Shown here one piece after another: positions 26,757-34,078 of a stretch of DNA of 64,000 bases. Numbering within the stretch: the first letter of the stretch is position 1; every line of letters begins with the position of its first letter. The DNA lies in NCBI RefSeq assembly GCF_019583405.1, contig NZ_SZUU01000007.1:1-64000 (forward strand). The letters run 5' to 3'. Made by a program: the position numbers and the translations under genes. This stretch comes from Bacteroides fragilis. Lineage in GTDB: Bacteria > Bacteroidota > Bacteroidia > Bacteroidales > Bacteroidaceae. The notes under the pieces are model-generated. The model did not search any database and was not told the DNA's origin. It saw only the letters and a list, made by a program, of their open reading frames with translations.

Positions 26757-27690
26757 TAGAATAGATTGTCCAGATATCCTTAAACAAGGTAAAAATCCTA
26801 AAAGTAAAGGTGAACTTGAAACGATAGACGCTTTAAAATTCTTTAGTGATCAAAATAATCATACATCTACTTACAGGAAAACTGGGACTACAACGGTCGG
26901 ATATAAAATATATTCGGACGATAGTGTGAGGAAGGTTCTACTTAATATGTTTAATGGGAAATGTGCATATTGTGAAAGTAAAATAACCAGTATATATAAT
27001 GGTGATATAGAACATTTCAGACCTAAAGGAGAAATAAAAGAGGCAACTCCGACAAAACCTGGATATTATTGGCTGGCAGCAGAATGGGAAAACTTATTGT
27101 TTGCTTGCCCTTTTTGCAATCAAACAAATACCCATACGATAGTTGCTAATGGAATATTGAAAGAAACTGTCTTAGGTAAATTGCATCAATTCCCACTTGT
27201 TTCTGAACAATATCGATTAAAATACACTCATGGACAAATTTATTTTTCTGACAGGAATGCTTATCAACAAGCTTTTGACTTGGAAGAAACAGAGAGATTG
27301 TTACTTAATCCTTGTAAAGATCTAAATATAGAAAATTATTTTAAATATAAGGATAGCGGTGTTATTATTGTCAATAGTGATTTAACAGAGCAGAGAAATA
27401 TACTTAGAGCAGAAAAATCCATTCAAGTATATGCATTAAATAGGTTAGCTCTTGTTCAAGCTCGCAGAGAAAAAATTATTCAAATAAAAGCTCAAATAAA
27501 ACGAACCGAAGAGTCTATTATTAATTATAATAGGTATGCAAAGCAATCTGATGAAGAGAAAATTTGGTTTGAAGGTATTATGAGAAAAGAGATAAAAATT
27601 CTCAAGAGATATAAGAACACAAATCAAGAATACTCAGGGCTAGCAAAATATATAATTAGAAAATACTTTGAAGAAATATATTTTATATGA
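26743..27690 (+). CDS. HNH endonuclease, PtuB/TIGR02646-like
   Basis: About 315 residues from MITINRIDCP (an ATG at 26734 is three codons earlier). Numbering from that earlier ATG, the HNH core reads GKCAYCE (Cys77, Cys80), DIEHFRPKG (91-99, with the metal His94), AEWENLLFACPFCNQ (Asn120, Cys125, Cys128, Asn129). The pattern, including the RLLLNPCKDLNIENYF segment after the core, parallels the N-terminal domain of the preceding HNH-ATPase, so the two are paralogues. PtuB-type HNH proteins act with a PtuA ATPase in Septu and with retron ATPases. It overlaps the previous gene by 14 bp and the next by 4 bp. Confidence 0.87.
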   Translation: MITINRIDCPDILKQGKNPKSKGELETIDALKFFSDQNNHTSTYRKTGTTTVGYKIYSDDSVRKVLLNMFNGKCAYCESKITSIYNGDIEHFRPKGEIKEATPTKPGYYWLAAEWENLLFACPFCNQTNTHTIVANGILKETVLGKLHQFPLVSEQYRLKYTHGQIYFSDRNAYQQAFDLEETERLLLNPCKDLNIENYFKYKDSGVIIVNSDLTEQRNILRAEKSIQVYALNRLALVQARREKIIQIKAQIKRTEESIINYNRYAKQSDEEKIWFEGIMRKEIKILKRYKNTNQEYSGLAKYIIRKYFEEIYFI

Positions 27691-28337
27691 CTGGAAAAGA
27701 TTTAATTAAAATATTAGACATAGAGGCTAAACAAGCACTCTATCGGGAAGACGGGAAGTGGTATCATAATCTCACCAAATTTCCGGGTGTTTTGTTTGAT
27801 AAGGGAGGTTATGTTATTTTCTCAAATAAAGAAGAATATCATGCCAATTCTAATTTGCAAATAAAGCAAGACTTGCATATTAAAAATGGATTAAGTTCTT
27901 TGGTTGAATATATCCACTTTAATAATCTGGACAGATTGTATATTGAAGAAATTGTTAGTTTAAAAAAAATTCCAGAAGAAGCAAGACAAATAAGACGAGA
28001 AATAGAGGCAATCCTTCGAAATCAAAAATTAGTAGATGAACTTAAAATAAGATACAATAACGTATGTCAAATTTGTGGTACACAAATAAAGATTGGTGAA
28101 AATAAATATTATTCAGAAGTTCATCATATTTGGCCTCTTGGCAAGCCTCACAATGGTAGTGACACTTTAGATAATATGGTTTGTGTATGTCCCAATTGCC
28201 ATACTCTATTAGACTATAAAGCAATTCACTTAAATAAAGAAATATTTAAGGTGCTTAAGCATAATATAGCGGATGCGAATATCAAATATCACAATACTCT
28301 TAATGTAAAATGGAATCAAAAAACGCTGAAAAAATAA
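27687..28337 (+). CDS. HNH endonuclease, canonical McrA-like fold
   Basis: 216 residues. A C-terminal HNH domain has NVCQICG (Cys127, Cys130), SEVHHIWPLG (His146, His147), Asn163 (LDNMVCVC) and CPNCHTLLD (Cys168, Cys171, His172): all metal and catalytic positions are intact. The N-terminal 100 residues (YREDGKWYHNLTKFPGVLFDKGGYVIF, then LSSLVEYIHFNN) form a separate domain, possibly for recognising modified or specific DNA. It is not related to the two preceding HNH proteins beyond the fold. Type IV-like cleavage of modified DNA is possible but unproven. Confidence 0.85.
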   Translation: MTGKDLIKILDIEAKQALYREDGKWYHNLTKFPGVLFDKGGYVIFSNKEEYHANSNLQIKQDLHIKNGLSSLVEYIHFNNLDRLYIEEIVSLKKIPEEARQIRREIEAILRNQKLVDELKIRYNNVCQICGTQIKIGENKYYSEVHHIWPLGKPHNGSDTLDNMVCVCPNCHTLLDYKAIHLNKEIFKVLKHNIADANIKYHNTLNVKWNQKTLKK

Positions 28338-30046
28338 TTGCGAAATTCATTAAAGATCTAGATATATCCTCGGATGATTATATCACTGTTGCTGAACTTA
28401 GTACAACACTTGCTGATGGACTAACTAAAACAATAGACACAAATACAGCTTTAATTTCCGACACATTGATAAGAAAAATTAAATCATCACAGATAAATCC
28501 AGTTGTAAATAATTCAAGTGCATATTACGATAAAGATTACAGATACAAACCTTCCTTTTGGTTATACCTTTCAAAATCTTCTGGGTTAAAAAAAGCAGAA
28601 CCATTAGTTGTTTCTTGGTGTTCAGGAAATCATACCACATTAATGATTGACCAAGGCTTTTTAAGTGCATTCAAATTATCACCACGTTTGCTGAAGGACG
28701 AAATTTTATGGGATGACTTAAAGAAACCTGAATATGATGTAGTGAGAAACAAGCTTTTATCCCAATATAAATATCCTACTCATTCTAAAACTTATGTGAG
28801 GATCAAAAAAGAATATCTAGAAGCTTATTTGGCTTTCAGAAAGAAAACTGCCATACAGATATTTACGATAAAAAGAGATATTCCAATAGATGAAGAAATC
28901 TACATTCTGCTTAAAGATAAGAAACACTTTTTAGAGGATTTCAAACAGTTTGAAGTAAAAATTAGTAGATTGGGCCACAAAGAGAATATGGCTCGCTTAG
29001 AAATAAATGGATTCAAAGTTTTACTAGAAAATAGTGATCATAATAATGAAGAGAAAACAGTTGTAGGACATTATTGGAAAGGAATTGATGGATTAGTAAC
29101 AGAGTGGCGAGCAAGACATGAAATACCATTTGAATATGTATATGTTTCCGACAAAGTATTGGCAGTATATGAAGCAGATGAAGATTATGAGGTCCATCCC
29201 TTGTCTGGAAGTGTCAATTATAAAAATCAATGGGCTGTAACTCATTGCGAACGTGTAGGCAAAAATGCAATTAAAATTGAAATCAAAAAGCTATATGAAG
29301 GCAATAGATATACAATAATTGATTATTGGAATCAATTTTCCATACATCCTTCCGAAATTGTGGAGGGTGAAAATATAGCTTTGAAATCAGAACGTTTAGT
29401 AAAGAAATATTTTCTATTCGGAAGAATATTAGCAAGTTTATCTAATCAACTATTTGAATTTACTTATTCATCAAAAGACTTAATTGGTTTAGATGAAGAG
29501 CATATTGAATATACTGGATGGTCGGAATTTCCTGAATTTAATGCTATTGCCCAACACATCGATTTAAAATCTTTTTCTAGAGAGCAATTTATATCCCGAT
29601 GTAAAAAGCTATACATTCTGTTCGGAGAAAATTTGAAAGAAAAACCTATACGAAAAATCGTAGACATGATGGGTTTCCCTGTTTCAGAAACCGAAAAATT
29701 CAAAAGTATAAAATTACTTGAACTTATTATAGCTTATCTGAAAATAACAGAAGAAAGTGGTTTACATCCTGTACATAACAAAGAAACCCTTGTAGAGAGA
29801 GTTTTAGAAAATAAAAATCTTAATGCTCTATTAGAGTTGTCAGCTGTAAATAGTATTAGGCAGTTAGATGCTCATAAAGCTAATGATTCAAAAACAAGAC
29901 TTGATAGAGCATTAACGGATTTGGGAGTACAGCCTAACGCTATTTCGAATAACTATGCAAATGCCATCTGGCAAGTCTACGACAGCATTGATGAAATGTT
30001 TGCAAATTTGAATATATTTCTTTCAAATGCCCCTAACTTTAAATAA
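28310..30046 (+). CDS. Large protein of unknown function, last long gene of the defence-like operon
   Basis: 578 residues, no signal peptide or membrane segment, and no P-loop, HNH, PD-(D/E)xK or zinc motif that I can identify. The N-terminal third contains PSFWLYLSKSSGLKKAEPLVVSWCSGNHTTLMID, the middle is beta-rich (VHPLSGSVNYKNQWAVTHCERVGKNAIKIEIKKLYEGNRYTIIDYW) and the C-terminus is helical (RLDRALTDLGVQPNAISNNYANAIWQVYDSI). It begins inside the upstream HNH gene (28-bp overlap), implying coordinated synthesis with it. It could be a phage sensor, a target-recognition subunit or an effector of a new family. Confidence 0.8.
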   Translation: MESKNAEKIIAKFIKDLDISSDDYITVAELSTTLADGLTKTIDTNTALISDTLIRKIKSSQINPVVNNSSAYYDKDYRYKPSFWLYLSKSSGLKKAEPLVVSWCSGNHTTLMIDQGFLSAFKLSPRLLKDEILWDDLKKPEYDVVRNKLLSQYKYPTHSKTYVRIKKEYLEAYLAFRKKTAIQIFTIKRDIPIDEEIYILLKDKKHFLEDFKQFEVKISRLGHKENMARLEINGFKVLLENSDHNNEEKTVVGHYWKGIDGLVTEWRARHEIPFEYVYVSDKVLAVYEADEDYEVHPLSGSVNYKNQWAVTHCERVGKNAIKIEIKKLYEGNRYTIIDYWNQFSIHPSEIVEGENIALKSERLVKKYFLFGRILASLSNQLFEFTYSSKDLIGLDEEHIEYTGWSEFPEFNAIAQHIDLKSFSREQFISRCKKLYILFGENLKEKPIRKIVDMMGFPVSETEKFKSIKLLELIIAYLKITEESGLHPVHNKETLVERVLENKNLNALLELSAVNSIRQLDAHKANDSKTRLDRALTDLGVQPNAISNNYANAIWQVYDSIDEMFANLNIFLSNAPNFK

Positions 30047-30051
30047 TTATC

Positions 30052-30249
30052 ATGAAGAATGGAGATGTGATCCCCAATTATTATTCTTATATATTAAAGA
30101 CCAATGGAAGGGGTTTGTCCGGTGAACAGAGATGTCACTTTTCTAATTGTATTAATAAAATTTATCACAATAATGACAAGTTCATGTATAGGGGTGATAA
30201 AAAGAGAAAGCTTTTTTCTATTTATGGATACTCAATAGAGAGAAGATAA
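30052..30249 (+). CDS. Small 65-residue ORF at the operon end
   Basis: Starts 5 bp after the previous stop, which supports real translation. It is basic, with CHFSNCINKIYHNNDK in the centre and KKRKL near the end. No known domain. It could be a small subunit or a truncated gene, since the element's right end lies only 200 bp downstream. Confidence 0.45.
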   Translation: MKNGDVIPNYYSYILKTNGRGLSGEQRCHFSNCINKIYHNNDKFMYRGDKKRKLFSIYGYSIERR

Positions 30250-30289
30250 TAGTTCTCTTGCTGGTGGTAATTAAAATAAAAATCTTTAT

Positions 30290-30320
30290 TTTGTAAATCA
30301 GAAGAAAAGGTTTATCTTTG
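30290..30320 (+). promoter_or_regulatory. Perfect Bacteroides promoter pointing out of the element's right end
   Basis: TTTG at 30290-30293 and TATCTTTG at 30313-30320 with exactly 19 nt between. Transcription would start near 30327 and read through attR to the terminator at 30467-30496, giving an RNA of about 170 nt with no ORF longer than 11 codons. In the excised circle it would face the left end and the integrase gene. Confidence 0.65.
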
Positions 30321-30373
30321 TTCTCAGTATTCTCCATGAGCAAACTACCGCAAAAGCACGTAGCAAATTAGTG

Positions 30374-30388
30374 GGATAAATCATGGGA
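30374..30388 (+). repeat. Right arm-type repeat
   Basis: GGATAAATCATGGGA matches the left-end copy at 10734-10748 at 14 of 15 positions, in the same orientation. Its location 62 bp inside attR suits a recombinase or excisionase binding site. Confidence 0.6.
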
Positions 30389-30449
30389 TATGCTTGAAGC
30401 AAAAAATATAAAGTTTTAAATATCAGCGCGGTAACTCTCTTAGGAGAAT

Positions 30450-30464
30450 CCCAGGCGGATCACT
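30450..30464 (+). repeat. attR: 15-bp direct repeat
   Basis: CCCAGGCGGATCACT is identical to the tRNA-Lys 3' end at 10614-10628. The sequence to its left does not continue the tRNA, and the sequence to its right holds the strong terminator expected directly after a tRNA gene. This is therefore the original tRNA-Lys downstream flank, pushed 19.8 kb away by integration. Confidence 0.92.
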
Positions 30465-30466
30465 CA

Positions 30467-30496
30467 AACAGCCTCAGAAACAATTCTGAGGCTGTT
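30467..30496 (+). terminator. Original tRNA-Lys terminator, displaced by the element
   Basis: A perfect 13-bp stem, AACAGCCTCAGAA / TTCTGAGGCTGTT, with a 4-nt loop is followed by TTATT. It begins 3 nt after attR. Confidence 0.85.
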
Positions 30497-30517
30497 TTAT
30501 TAATACCCCTCTCCCAG

Positions 30518-30997
30518 TTATCAACAAGTTCCTTATTCAGACCTGTTCATAAAACCTGCTTACTACAAAACAAGCCACAGACAACCAGGCAATTATCTTG
30601 TTAATAACTTTGTTCAGAAGCTGTTGAATAAGAAAGATAAAAGAGATTCTCTCTGTATACTCTACAGTGAAAAGGAAGCTAAGAAGCAAATTCTTAAATA
30701 AGATACTACCTCTTCCAAAGTACTAAAGCATTAAATGAAAAACAGAGAAAGAAAGTAACTTAAATCCAGGTGAAGAAAGCTACTTTTCAAAGGGATGAAA
30801 AGAACTTTAGTCGAAGTGCTTTTGGGTTTAGTATCTAATTTCACTATGAGCGTATTTAAAGCCATAGACAAGTTTCCACCAACAACGAATCCAAAAGAGA
30901 TGTCTCAAAGCAGACAACGACTCTCTATGAAGTTGTTCATAAAGCCTATTCAAAAAGAGATTATCACCTACATATCAACAATTTACCCTGTTAATAA
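30518..30997. repeat. Noncoding region with repeated DnaA-box-like 9-mers
   Basis: TTATCAACA (30518-30526) is followed by TGTTCATAA (30544-30552) and TGTTAATAA (30599-30607). Both recur in the same order and 55-nt spacing at 30934-30942 and 30989-30997, that is exactly 390 bp later. ATATCAACA lies at 30972-30980. On the opposite strand these read TTATGAACA and TTATTAACA, one to two changes from TTATCCACA. The 30500-31160 stretch is otherwise gene-free; one open frame at 30795-31118 is not convincing. Confidence 0.5.
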
Positions 30998-31163
30998 CTT
31001 TATAGAAAATTCCCAGAATCAAAGAAAAGTAAAGTGGATATCGGCACAAAATACGATCTATTCCGATAATCAACAGATTATCTTTCGTACTTTTGCCCTT
31101 TCAGAGGTTAATACATAGGTGAAATGCAGGGTAAGATGTATAAACAGAGACAATTAACAATTT

Positions 31164-31898
31164 ATGAAGGAGAATGTTTACGATAAACAATCCTTCTTTG
31201 AGAAATATGGCGAGATGCTACGCTCAAAAGAAGGGTTGAAAGGTGCGGGAGAATGGCCGACACTGGAAAAGATATTACCTGATTTTGAAGGGAAACGGAC
31301 ACTTGATTTGGGATGTGGCTATGGATGGCACTGCATGTATGCAGCCTCTAAAGGAGCAAGCCATGTGGTGGGTATCGATTTGTCTGAGAAAATGCTACAA
31401 GAGGCTGGAAAAAAGAAGGAGTCCGACAGAATAGAATATCACCGGATAGGGATAGAAGACTATGATTATCCGTCGAATCGCTTTGATATAGTTGTCAGTT
31501 CACTGGCTTTACACTACATTGAAAATTTAGAAGAGATATTCCGAAAGGTGTACCGTACATTAGCCCAAGGAGGAACATTCGTGTTTACAATGGAACATCC
31601 GATATTTACGGCACACGGAAACGAAGATTGGTTTTACAACACAGCAGGAACCGCACAGCACTGGCCGGTAGATCATTATTTCACTGAAGGATACCGGGAA
31701 ACTTCTTTCTTGGGAGAAACGGTAGTGAAATTCCATCATACTTTAACTTCCATATTGCAGGGACTATTGCAGACCGGATTTACCATAACCAATGTGATAG
31801 AGCCTCAACCAACTAAAGAGATGCTGCAACAGATCAAGGATATGGAAGAGGAATTGAGACGGCCTATGATGCTGGCTGTTTCTGCCGTCAAAGTCTGA
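31164..31898 (+). CDS. Class I SAM-dependent methyltransferase
   Basis: 244 residues. The Rossmann-type motif I is TLDLGCGYGWHCMYAASKGA (about residues 46-65), then VVGIDLSEKMLQEA, and the motif IV-V region is FDIVVSSLALHYIENLEEIFRKVYRTLAQGGTFVF. This is the UbiE/Methyltransf_11 type acting on small molecules; the substrate is unknown. A -7 box TACTTTTG is at 31088-31095. It is the first gene to the right of the element's attachment site on the host chromosome. Confidence 0.9.
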   Translation: MKENVYDKQSFFEKYGEMLRSKEGLKGAGEWPTLEKILPDFEGKRTLDLGCGYGWHCMYAASKGASHVVGIDLSEKMLQEAGKKKESDRIEYHRIGIEDYDYPSNRFDIVVSSLALHYIENLEEIFRKVYRTLAQGGTFVFTMEHPIFTAHGNEDWFYNTAGTAQHWPVDHYFTEGYRETSFLGETVVKFHHTLTSILQGLLQTGFTITNVIEPQPTKEMLQQIKDMEEELRRPMMLAVSAVKV

Positions 31899-32054
31899 AC
31901 AAGCAAAGGGAGCAAAACCCGCGCAAACTTTCACAGACCAGACTTCATATACGGATTTATCCCAATGATATTATCGTGTAAATCTGCTGATAAAGGAAGT
32001 TTTTCTCAAACGCTTTTACCATTTATTCCGTCGGACGGCAATCCCGTCGTCACC

Positions 32055-33062
32055 TCAGGAGGCGCCCAAACGGCTGCACCTGTATTCCAGAGGGGTCAGT
32101 CCGAACTTCCGTTTGAAGGCCGTAGAGAAATGGGCATGATATTCATAACCGACACATGCCCCGATCTCTTGTATCGTCTTACTGCTATCAAGCAGATAAC
32201 GACAGGCTATCTCCATACGATAATCAAAGATATGACCGAACACGGTGGTACCAAATACCGTTTTGAAACCTCGTTTTAAAGTACATTCGTTAGTACCTAC
32301 CCGCAATGCCAACTGATGAAGAGAAGGGGGATTGAGATACTCCTGCTCAATAATGGCCTTGGCATAATGGATCTTATCACACTCTATCCCGACAGAACAC
32401 GAACAATGAAGACTCTCCTCTCCTCCCCGCCGTGCGAGAAAAAGCGAAAGAATTTCCCTAATCTTGGCATCCACATACATAAGTGCCATATTCCCATTCA
32501 GCTGTGAAAGCTTGATATCACTCAACGCTTTATAAATACCGGTACAAAAAGGGCGATTTGTCCGATATGCCCTGTAGAGTCTATCACAAAAAATGGTTTC
32601 GATATCTTCATTACCAAACAGGTCGGGATATTGTCCGGCAAGTTCACGGATATAATCGTTGGAAAGCATAATCTCCATCATGTGAAACGGCGTATGCTTA
32701 GGGAAACAGGCGCATGAGTCTATCCCGTCACATTGCAGGAGATTGGCATCTCCTTTGTTCCACTCCTCACTCCGGGTAATAGGGTCGTAAAAGCAAGTGA
32801 CGTACCCGGCTAAAGCAGCACAAAACCAAACAGCATGGTATTCATCGGCCTGTGCATACATCTCAATGGACTCCTCACATGATATATGATGTTCCATAAT
32901 CGAAAAAAACGGAGTACATATTTCTTCGAATGTCGCCTTCAGATACCCATTGTCAATCCGATAACTATTTCTTTCTGTCCGGCTTTCTCCCGCCAGATTC
33001 TGTACGGGCCATTCCAGCATCATTTCATGCAAATCATGTTTCATTAACCGAGTTGCCATCAT
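32055..33062 (-). CDS. AraC-family regulator, PchR-like
   Basis: 335 residues. A long N-terminal sensor (residues about 40-230) precedes a C-terminal AraC domain (LHQLALRVGTNECTLKRGFKTVFGTTVFGHIFDYRMEIACRYL, then IQEIGACVGYEYHAHFSTAFKRKFGLTPLEYR). The length and the TNECTLKRGFK motif are typical of the PchR/siderophore-type AraC regulators that control neighbouring TonB receptors. It is divergent from the methyltransferase-TonB receptor operon with a 188-bp intergenic region, so it most likely activates it in response to an imported chelate. Confidence 0.85.
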   Translation of the reverse strand: MMATRLMKHDLHEMMLEWPVQNLAGESRTERNSYRIDNGYLKATFEEICTPFFSIMEHHISCEESIEMYAQADEYHAVWFCAALAGYVTCFYDPITRSEEWNKGDANLLQCDGIDSCACFPKHTPFHMMEIMLSNDYIRELAGQYPDLFGNEDIETIFCDRLYRAYRTNRPFCTGIYKALSDIKLSQLNGNMALMYVDAKIREILSLFLARRGGEESLHCSCSVGIECDKIHYAKAIIEQEYLNPPSLHQLALRVGTNECTLKRGFKTVFGTTVFGHIFDYRMEIACRYLLDSSKTIQEIGACVGYEYHAHFSTAFKRKFGLTPLEYRCSRLGAS

Positions 33063-33250
33063 TATTCCTTTAAGTTAAAGTCAAGTTCCTTTTCGCGTAA
33101 GCAGTAAGAGCCGGTAAGGCTCTACTTTTGTCTCCAATTGGAGAGTAGATACAAAATTACAATAAGCCACCTATCGGCACAATCCCCATTAATAGGTAAT
33201 TCTCCACGAATAATAAACAACAACCGGAAATATAAAAGCAGAAACTAAAC

Positions 33251-34066
33251 ATGAAAGTAAATTTATCAGGAGTTCCCGAAACTCTGTTTATAACCTTGCG
33301 AATAAGGGCTATAGAAACAGTAAAACCCAACGGCGCTATCAAAGACCCTTATGCCATAGATATACTCCACCGAATCGAACTGGCAAGTTCTTCGAAAGAC
33401 AAAGTTTCGGAAGGTTCGCAGGTGGGCACAATTGCCCGTACCCTCGTATTGGACGAAATCATCCTCGACTTCCTGTCGAAACACTCTAAGGGAGCTACCG
33501 TCGTAAATCTGGGATGCGGACTGGATGCACGCTGCAAAAGACTTCCATTGCACAATTGCCTTTGGTTAGACATTGACGTAGAAGAATCCATCGGGTTACG
33601 AAAACTTTTCTTCAAGGAAACAGATAATTATAAAATGATCGCCCGGTCGATGTTCGATGATTCATGGATGAACTCTGTTCCCAGAGGTCTTCCTCTGCTG
33701 ATCATATCGGAAGGAGTGATGATGTACTTCAAAGAAGAAGATATCAGAGAGTTAATTTACCGGATCGGGCAACGCTTCCACCATGCGGAAATGGCATTCG
33801 ACGTAATTAATACATGGACAGCCCGGAACTACAAATGGCATCCGGACGTAAAGAAGTATAACGCACCATTCCGATGGGGAACAGACAACGTATATGAGAT
33901 GGAAGACTGGTATCCGGGACTACACGTGATTAAGGAATACCTGTATATGGACCGCTTAAAAAAACGATGGCCTCTGTTCTTCAAAGTAATGCTCCCACTA
34001 TTCCCATCTTTACGGAAATCGTCCCGGATAGTACATATGAAGTTCCAACAACAATCATCTAAATAA
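33251..34066 (+). CDS. PPM1/Tcm-type O-methyltransferase (LCM family)
   Basis: 271 residues. SAM-binding motif I is TVVNLGCGLDARCKRLP, followed by the paired acidic LDIDVEES, and LLIISEGVMMYFKEEDIRELI, all diagnostic of the leucine-carboxyl-methyltransferase-like (LCM) fold also used in polyketide tailoring. N-terminal SGVPETLFITLRIRAIETVKPNGAIKDPYA is the usual family opening. Twelve bp upstream of the TonB receptor, so it is in the same operon. It may modify an imported chelate or a related metabolite; this is inference from context. Confidence 0.88.
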   Translation: MKVNLSGVPETLFITLRIRAIETVKPNGAIKDPYAIDILHRIELASSSKDKVSEGSQVGTIARTLVLDEIILDFLSKHSKGATVVNLGCGLDARCKRLPLHNCLWLDIDVEESIGLRKLFFKETDNYKMIARSMFDDSWMNSVPRGLPLLIISEGVMMYFKEEDIRELIYRIGQRFHHAEMAFDVINTWTARNYKWHPDVKKYNAPFRWGTDNVYEMEDWYPGLHVIKEYLYMDRLKKRWPLFFKVMLPLFPSLRKSSRIVHMKFQQQSSK

Positions 34067-34078
34067 GGAGAACAGGAT

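Larger units (their letters stand above)
10614..30464. mobile_element. 19.8-kb integrative mobilisable element in tRNA-Lys carrying a defence-like operon
   Basis: Bounded by identical 15-bp repeats at the tRNA 3' end and at 30450. Contents are a tyrosine recombinase at the left end, excisionase-like HTH proteins, a RteC-like regulator (frameshifted), an oriT-like region, a BfmA-like mobilisation protein and a DUF5712 relaxase, but no conjugation (tra) genes. It should therefore depend on a helper element for transfer. Cargo is an AraC-controlled metabolic cluster and a large composite defence-like operon. The DNA is clearly more A+T-rich than the flanking host genes, most strongly at 20-30 kb, suggesting that block was acquired separately. 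Confidence 0.9.

Noticed and set aside
30795..31118. 107-residue open frame between attR and the methyltransferase gene
   Set aside because: It lies across the repeated DnaA-box-like motifs, shows no domain or signal peptide, and its composition looks like translated noncoding A+T-rich DNA.
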